NCBI GenBank assembly: GCA_963665865.2
Contig: CAXXWF010000001.1
Span: 868,001-932,000, forward strand
Source: PHAA01 sp963665865
GTDB taxonomy: Bacteria; Bacillota; Syntrophomonadia; Syntrophomonadales; Syntrophomonadaceae
Direction: 5' to 3'
DNA length: 64,000 nt
Part shown: positions 60,957 through 64,000 of the stretch, one piece after another
Layout: the number at the start of each line of letters is the position of its first letter
Numbering within the stretch: position 1 is the first letter of the stretch
Program-made: the position numbers and the translations under genes
The notes under the pieces: model-generated
The model's input: the letters and a program-made list of their open reading frames with translations, nothing else
Databases searched by the model: none
Told to the model about the DNA's origin: nothing

Positions 60957-61495
60957 AGGAAGAAATAATGATAAAAGCTCAACAGAACAGGAAATTGGCT
61001 AAGTATATGAGCAGTACTGAGCAATTAGTAGAAGATCAGCTTCAAAAGGCACGCGAAAGAGGTGATTTTGATAACCTGGAAGGCACAGGTAAACCGATTG
61101 ACCTGTCCGAGAACCCATATGAACCAGCCGATATGCGAATGGCGTTCCGTATTCTTAAGAATAATGATTTCACGCCCTTTTGGATTCAACTGGGTAAGGA
61201 TATTGATGCTGATACCGACAAGCTATGGAAAGAGGTTGAGGATTTCAAACGTTACACGATTAATTTTGTGAATGAGAAACATTCTGCCTTAATTAATGAT
61301 AGATATGAGAAAAGAAAGACCCTGTTTTATCACGAAAAGAGAAAACAATTTGAGAAACTCAAGAAAAAAATAATAGATTATAACCTGCACTGTCCCACCT
61401 TCCGACTGGGCAGACCGAATATTGAAGTAAGCGAAGAGATGTACAAGGTAATGAATACTATCGAAAAGGCCCTTGAGGATGGCAAGACTCCCTAA
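60938..61495 (+). CDS. DUF1992 (DnaJ-C28-like) protein
   Basis: 185 residues, ATG after AAGGAGG and overlapping scpB. The conserved DUF1992 core is EDQLQKARERGDFDNLEGTGKPI followed by an acidic NPYEPADMRMAFRILKNND. The rest is helical and charged, probably coiled coil. No J domain is present. Function unknown. Confidence 0.88.
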   Translation: MSDRSIEEEIMIKAQQNRKLAKYMSSTEQLVEDQLQKARERGDFDNLEGTGKPIDLSENPYEPADMRMAFRILKNNDFTPFWIQLGKDIDADTDKLWKEVEDFKRYTINFVNEKHSALINDRYEKRKTLFYHEKRKQFEKLKKKIIDYNLHCPTFRLGRPNIEVSEEMYKVMNTIEKALEDGKTP

Positions 61496-61552
61496 ACGCC
61501 GTGAATAAACCAGCCCTGCTTGGGAATGATATGGAAAAACGGGAGAATCTGC

Positions 61553-62221
61553 ATGGCCGTATGGATATGGGGAATAGTACTTCTGTTGATCATTTTCTGT
61601 TTATCATTATATATTAAGGTTGATGTTGCCATTAGCATTCGAGAGGAAGATGCATTCCAGGGGGTTTCCCTTAAAATCCATTCACGCTTCTACAAGATGA
61701 ATCGGCAATATAATTATACTGACCAAAAATTGCACTTGATAGAGTCATTTCTGATTTCTCATTTTTATAAGAGCCAAGACCCCCCTCAAACTACCGACAT
61801 TACTTTACATGATGATATGGAGTATCCCTCCATCTTAAAAGGCCCAATTAGAAATTTCGTCAAGTTTTCGATGAAAAACAAAAAAATATTGGGATCTGTT
61901 CTAAGCTTCCTAATTGTGGATCGACTCGAATGGAAAAGTGTGGTAGGCAGCCAAGACGCGTTTTATACTGCGTTGGAGACTGGTGCCTGTTGGGCTTTTA
62001 AGGGTGTAATAATCGGAGTACTGAGCAGCAGGTGCAGATTAGGCCGCTTGATGCTGGATGTAAAGCCTGATTTTATCACTCCAGCCTTGTTAAGCAATAT
62101 AACATGCATATTAAAAATGCGAACGGTGCACATTATTATCATAGAGATATCTATCATAGCAATAAAAGTCAGGTGGTGTATAGATGGAATTAGAGCAAGA
62201 ACAGTTCAAACATCCCATTGA
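61553..62221 (+). CDS. DUF2953 membrane-associated protein
   Basis: 222 residues from ATG 61553, 8 nt after GGGAG; a TTG at 61520 has no such site. One N-terminal helix (AVWIWGIVLLLIIFCLSLYI), then a beta/amphipathic region and a second hydrophobic stretch near the C-terminus. The placement directly before ytfJ and spmAB is the usual one for DUF2953 in spore formers. Its role is unknown. Confidence 0.85.
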   Translation: MAVWIWGIVLLLIIFCLSLYIKVDVAISIREEDAFQGVSLKIHSRFYKMNRQYNYTDQKLHLIESFLISHFYKSQDPPQTTDITLHDDMEYPSILKGPIRNFVKFSMKNKKILGSVLSFLIVDRLEWKSVVGSQDAFYTALETGACWAFKGVIIGVLSSRCRLGRLMLDVKPDFITPALLSNITCILKMRTVHIIIIEISIIAIKVRWCIDGIRARTVQTSH

Positions 62222-62609
62222 AGGATTAATGAAAACCGCTATGCAGAGCATTAAGGAAATGGTGGACGTTAATACGGTGGTGGGTGATGCAGTTGAGACC
62301 AATGACGGCAGTGTCATCATTCCTATATCTCAGGTCGCATGCGGATTTGCAGCCGGAGGCGGAGAATACGAGACCCTTAATGCTTCCGGGCAAAGTGATG
62401 AACTTCCCTTCGCAGGAGGCAGCGGGGCAGGAGTATCAGTTAAACCGATAGGGTTTCTGGTAGTCAGGATGAATGATGTCAGGCTGATATCGGTAGCAGG
62501 TAATCCTTTAGCTGAAAGAGTCGTTGATATTGCCCCCCAGATAATCGATAGAATAGAGAGTCTGATGCAAAGAAAAGATAAAAATAGGAATGAATCGTAT
62601 GAGCAATAG
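62184..62609 (+). CDS. ytfJ: sporulation protein YtfJ (GerW family)
   Basis: 141 residues, ATG after AGGTGG, overlapping the previous gene. HPIEGLMKTAMQSIKEMVDVNTVVGDA, SVIIPISQVACGFAAGGGEY and the Gly-rich FAGGSGAGVSVKPIGFLVV are characteristic. GerW is needed for spore germination in Bacillus. Confidence 0.95.
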   Translation: MELEQEQFKHPIEGLMKTAMQSIKEMVDVNTVVGDAVETNDGSVIIPISQVACGFAAGGGEYETLNASGQSDELPFAGGSGAGVSVKPIGFLVVRMNDVRLISVAGNPLAERVVDIAPQIIDRIESLMQRKDKNRNESYEQ

Positions 62610-62701
62610 ATTGAAATAAGTGTTCGTTTTAAAGATGACAGATGTGGCAGTGGAGTTATAAGCTTGTCACAGCGTTAGTATCACGGTTCTATACAGGCTA
62701 G

Positions 62702-62733
62702 CAGTCCGGTTAATACCGGGCTGTTCTAATTTT
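62702..62733 (+). terminator. terminator after ytfJ
   Basis: CAGTCCGGT and ACCGGGCTG form a 9-bp stem, followed by TTCTAATTTT. Confidence 0.75.
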
Positions 62734-62795
62734 CGACCTTATTTCATACCCTTCTAAAAGAGCCGAGCTATTGGTTAAATGCGGAGGGGTATAAC

Positions 62796-63389
62796 TTGTT
62801 GAATCTGATTTGGTTGTTGCTTTTAGCTTCGGGAATAGTAGTAGCTGCCCTTAATGGACATGTAGAGATCGTAACCGAAGCCGCGTTGGAAGCGGCTAAA
62901 GGCGCAGTTAAAATCTGTCTCGATTTAATAGGAATTATGGCGTTATGGCTGGGGATAATGAAAATTGCTGAAAAGGCAGGCTTGATTCAGAGCCTGGCCT
63001 TATTACTAAAACCAGTACTGCGCAGGCTATTCCCCAGCGTTCCAGCAGAAGATCCTGCTATGGGAGCCATAATCCTAAATCTCAGTGCTAACATGTTAGG
63101 ATTAGGTAACGCTGCGACTCCTTTTGGAATGAAGGCCATGCAAGAGTTACAGCGTTTAAATCATAATCGTCCTGAAGCGTCGGCAGCCATGTGCACATTT
63201 ATGGCCCTGAATACATCCTGCATTACTTTGATTCCCGCAACAATAATAGGTATAAGACTTGCTTTCTCATCATCGAATCCTACGGAAATTGTAGGAGCTT
63301 GCATTTTTGCTACCAGTTGCGCAATGGTTATAGCCGTTTCGCTTGATTACTGGTTTCGAACCCGCAGTCACTGGGGGAGGAAAGGCTGA
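62796..63389 (+). CDS. spmA: spore maturation protein A
   Basis: 197 residues, TTG after GGAGGGG. A nucleoside-recognition-like (Gate) membrane protein with PEDPAMGAIILNLSANMLGLGN-type motif (DPAMGAIILNLSANMLGLGN) and ATPFGMKAM. SpmA and SpmB take part in spore core dehydration. The stop overlaps the spmB start. Confidence 0.96.
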   Translation: MLNLIWLLLLASGIVVAALNGHVEIVTEAALEAAKGAVKICLDLIGIMALWLGIMKIAEKAGLIQSLALLLKPVLRRLFPSVPAEDPAMGAIILNLSANMLGLGNAATPFGMKAMQELQRLNHNRPEASAAMCTFMALNTSCITLIPATIIGIRLAFSSSNPTEIVGACIFATSCAMVIAVSLDYWFRTRSHWGRKG

Positions 63390-63925
63390 TGCTGTATACG
63401 CTGCTTACCACGGTTTCACGTTGGGCGATACCCTTGCTGCTTCTTATTGTTCCCTTTTATGGCTTTTGCAAAAAAGTGCCAGTGTATGAAACCTTTGTGG
63501 AAGGTGCCGAGGAAGGATTTTATACTGCTGTAAAGATAATCCCCTTTTTGGTCGGTATGATGGTAGCTATTTCAGTATTCAGGGCATCAGGGGCTATGGA
63601 TTTCCTGGTGGGGCTAATGAGACCATTATTGGTCGCTATTGGAGCGCCTCCTGAAGTATTGCCTCTGGCGGTTATGAGACCCCTCTCGGGAAGCGGTGCT
63701 TTAGGCTTGGCCACTGAATTAATGAGAGTCTATGGGCCTGATTCGTTGATCGGCAGGCTAGCCTCGGTTATGCAGGGGACCACCGATACGACCTTTTTTG
63801 TATTGACTGTCTATTTTGGGTCAGTAGGCATTAAGAGGTTTAAGTATGCCGTCATAACAGGTTTGAGTGCAGATATTACCGGCTTAATAGCCTCAGTATA
63901 TATATGTAATCTGTTATTTAAATAA
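63389..63925 (+). CDS. spmB: spore maturation protein B
   Basis: 178 residues. YETFVEGAEEGFYTAVKIIPFLVGMMVAI and MRPLSGSGALGLATELM with TDTTFFVLTVYFGSVGIKRFKYA match SpmB. It starts in the stop of spmA, so translation is coupled. Confidence 0.96.
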   Translation: MLYTLLTTVSRWAIPLLLLIVPFYGFCKKVPVYETFVEGAEEGFYTAVKIIPFLVGMMVAISVFRASGAMDFLVGLMRPLLVAIGAPPEVLPLAVMRPLSGSGALGLATELMRVYGPDSLIGRLASVMQGTTDTTFFVLTVYFGSVGIKRFKYAVITGLSADITGLIASVYICNLLFK

Positions 63926-63962
63926 TGAACTCCGATGGAGATGTCCAAAATCAACCTGGGAC

Positions 63963-63991
63963 TAGACGGGCAAGTAATTGGATAGTATAAT
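63963..63991 (+). promoter_or_regulatory. candidate promoter at the right edge
   Basis: TAGACG, 17 bp, TATAAT. The gene it would serve lies outside the window. Confidence 0.4.
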
Positions 63992-64000
63992 TGTAATTTA

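Noticed and set aside
1..64000. tRNA or rRNA genes, prophage or transposase genes
   Set aside because: None was recognised on either strand by reading; only palindromic non-coding repeats hint at mobility.

Overview
The window looks like chromosomal DNA of an anaerobic, endospore-forming Clostridia-type Firmicute, probably close to Syntrophomonas (the genus is inference). The supporting signs are spore genes (Spo0E-like, BofC-like, YtfJ/GerW, SpmA, SpmB), a Bacillus-like order bofC-like/ruvC-ruvA-ruvB/queH-queA-tgt/yajC-secD-secF, an SLH-anchored surface protein, strong AGGAGG ribosome sites with frequent GTG and TTG starts, and an anaerobe-type route for making homocysteine from sulfide.

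Layout. 1-8.1 kb: the edge of a membrane metallophosphoesterase, a KimA-type K+ importer behind a duplicated leader, a remnant of an ABC permease, an intact MacB/LolD-type ABC exporter with its membrane fusion protein, and a DUF1003 protein. 8.2-21 kb: an XRE regulator that carries Big_5/Ig-like domains. It is divergent from a gene for a giant (about 3,560 residue) secreted surface protein built of Hb-interacting-like repeats, FN3, Big_5, RCC1 and SLH domains. That gene is broken by a perfect 94-bp tandem duplication. Its roughly 975-bp leader contains a c-di-GMP-II riboswitch, a second structured RNA candidate and three terminators. 21.2-27.7 kb: a same-strand run of a membrane-anchored Big_5 protein, a FecB/C/D-type chelate importer, three paralogues of the DDTDS kinase-like domain of TiaS, and a small Cys protein. 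This run is the best candidate here for an undescribed system. 28-33 kb: a PAS-HD-GYP protein, ComM/YifB, Spo0E-like, GNAT and TatA genes. 33-38 kb: a SAM-I riboswitch followed by short MetH, HcyBio, NIL-ferredoxin and a UPF0280 protein, together a sulfide-to-methionine operon. 38-45 kb: an ICMT-like methyltransferase, YebC, a DUF2975/XRE/DUF4153-type membrane cassette, and a CHASE4-PAS-GGDEF-HD-GYP sensor. 45-64 kb: recombination, queuosine, Sec, tRNA, condensin and spore-maturation housekeeping genes.

Two themes connect the parts. c-di-GMP enzymes (28.1 and 42.3 kb) share the window with a c-di-GMP riboswitch in front of a surface protein gene. The same Big_5-type domain occurs in the cytoplasmic regulator, in the giant surface protein and in the anchored protein that heads the importer run. 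Several palindromic dispersed repeats lie in intergenic gaps, and one of them is flanked by a 12-bp direct repeat.
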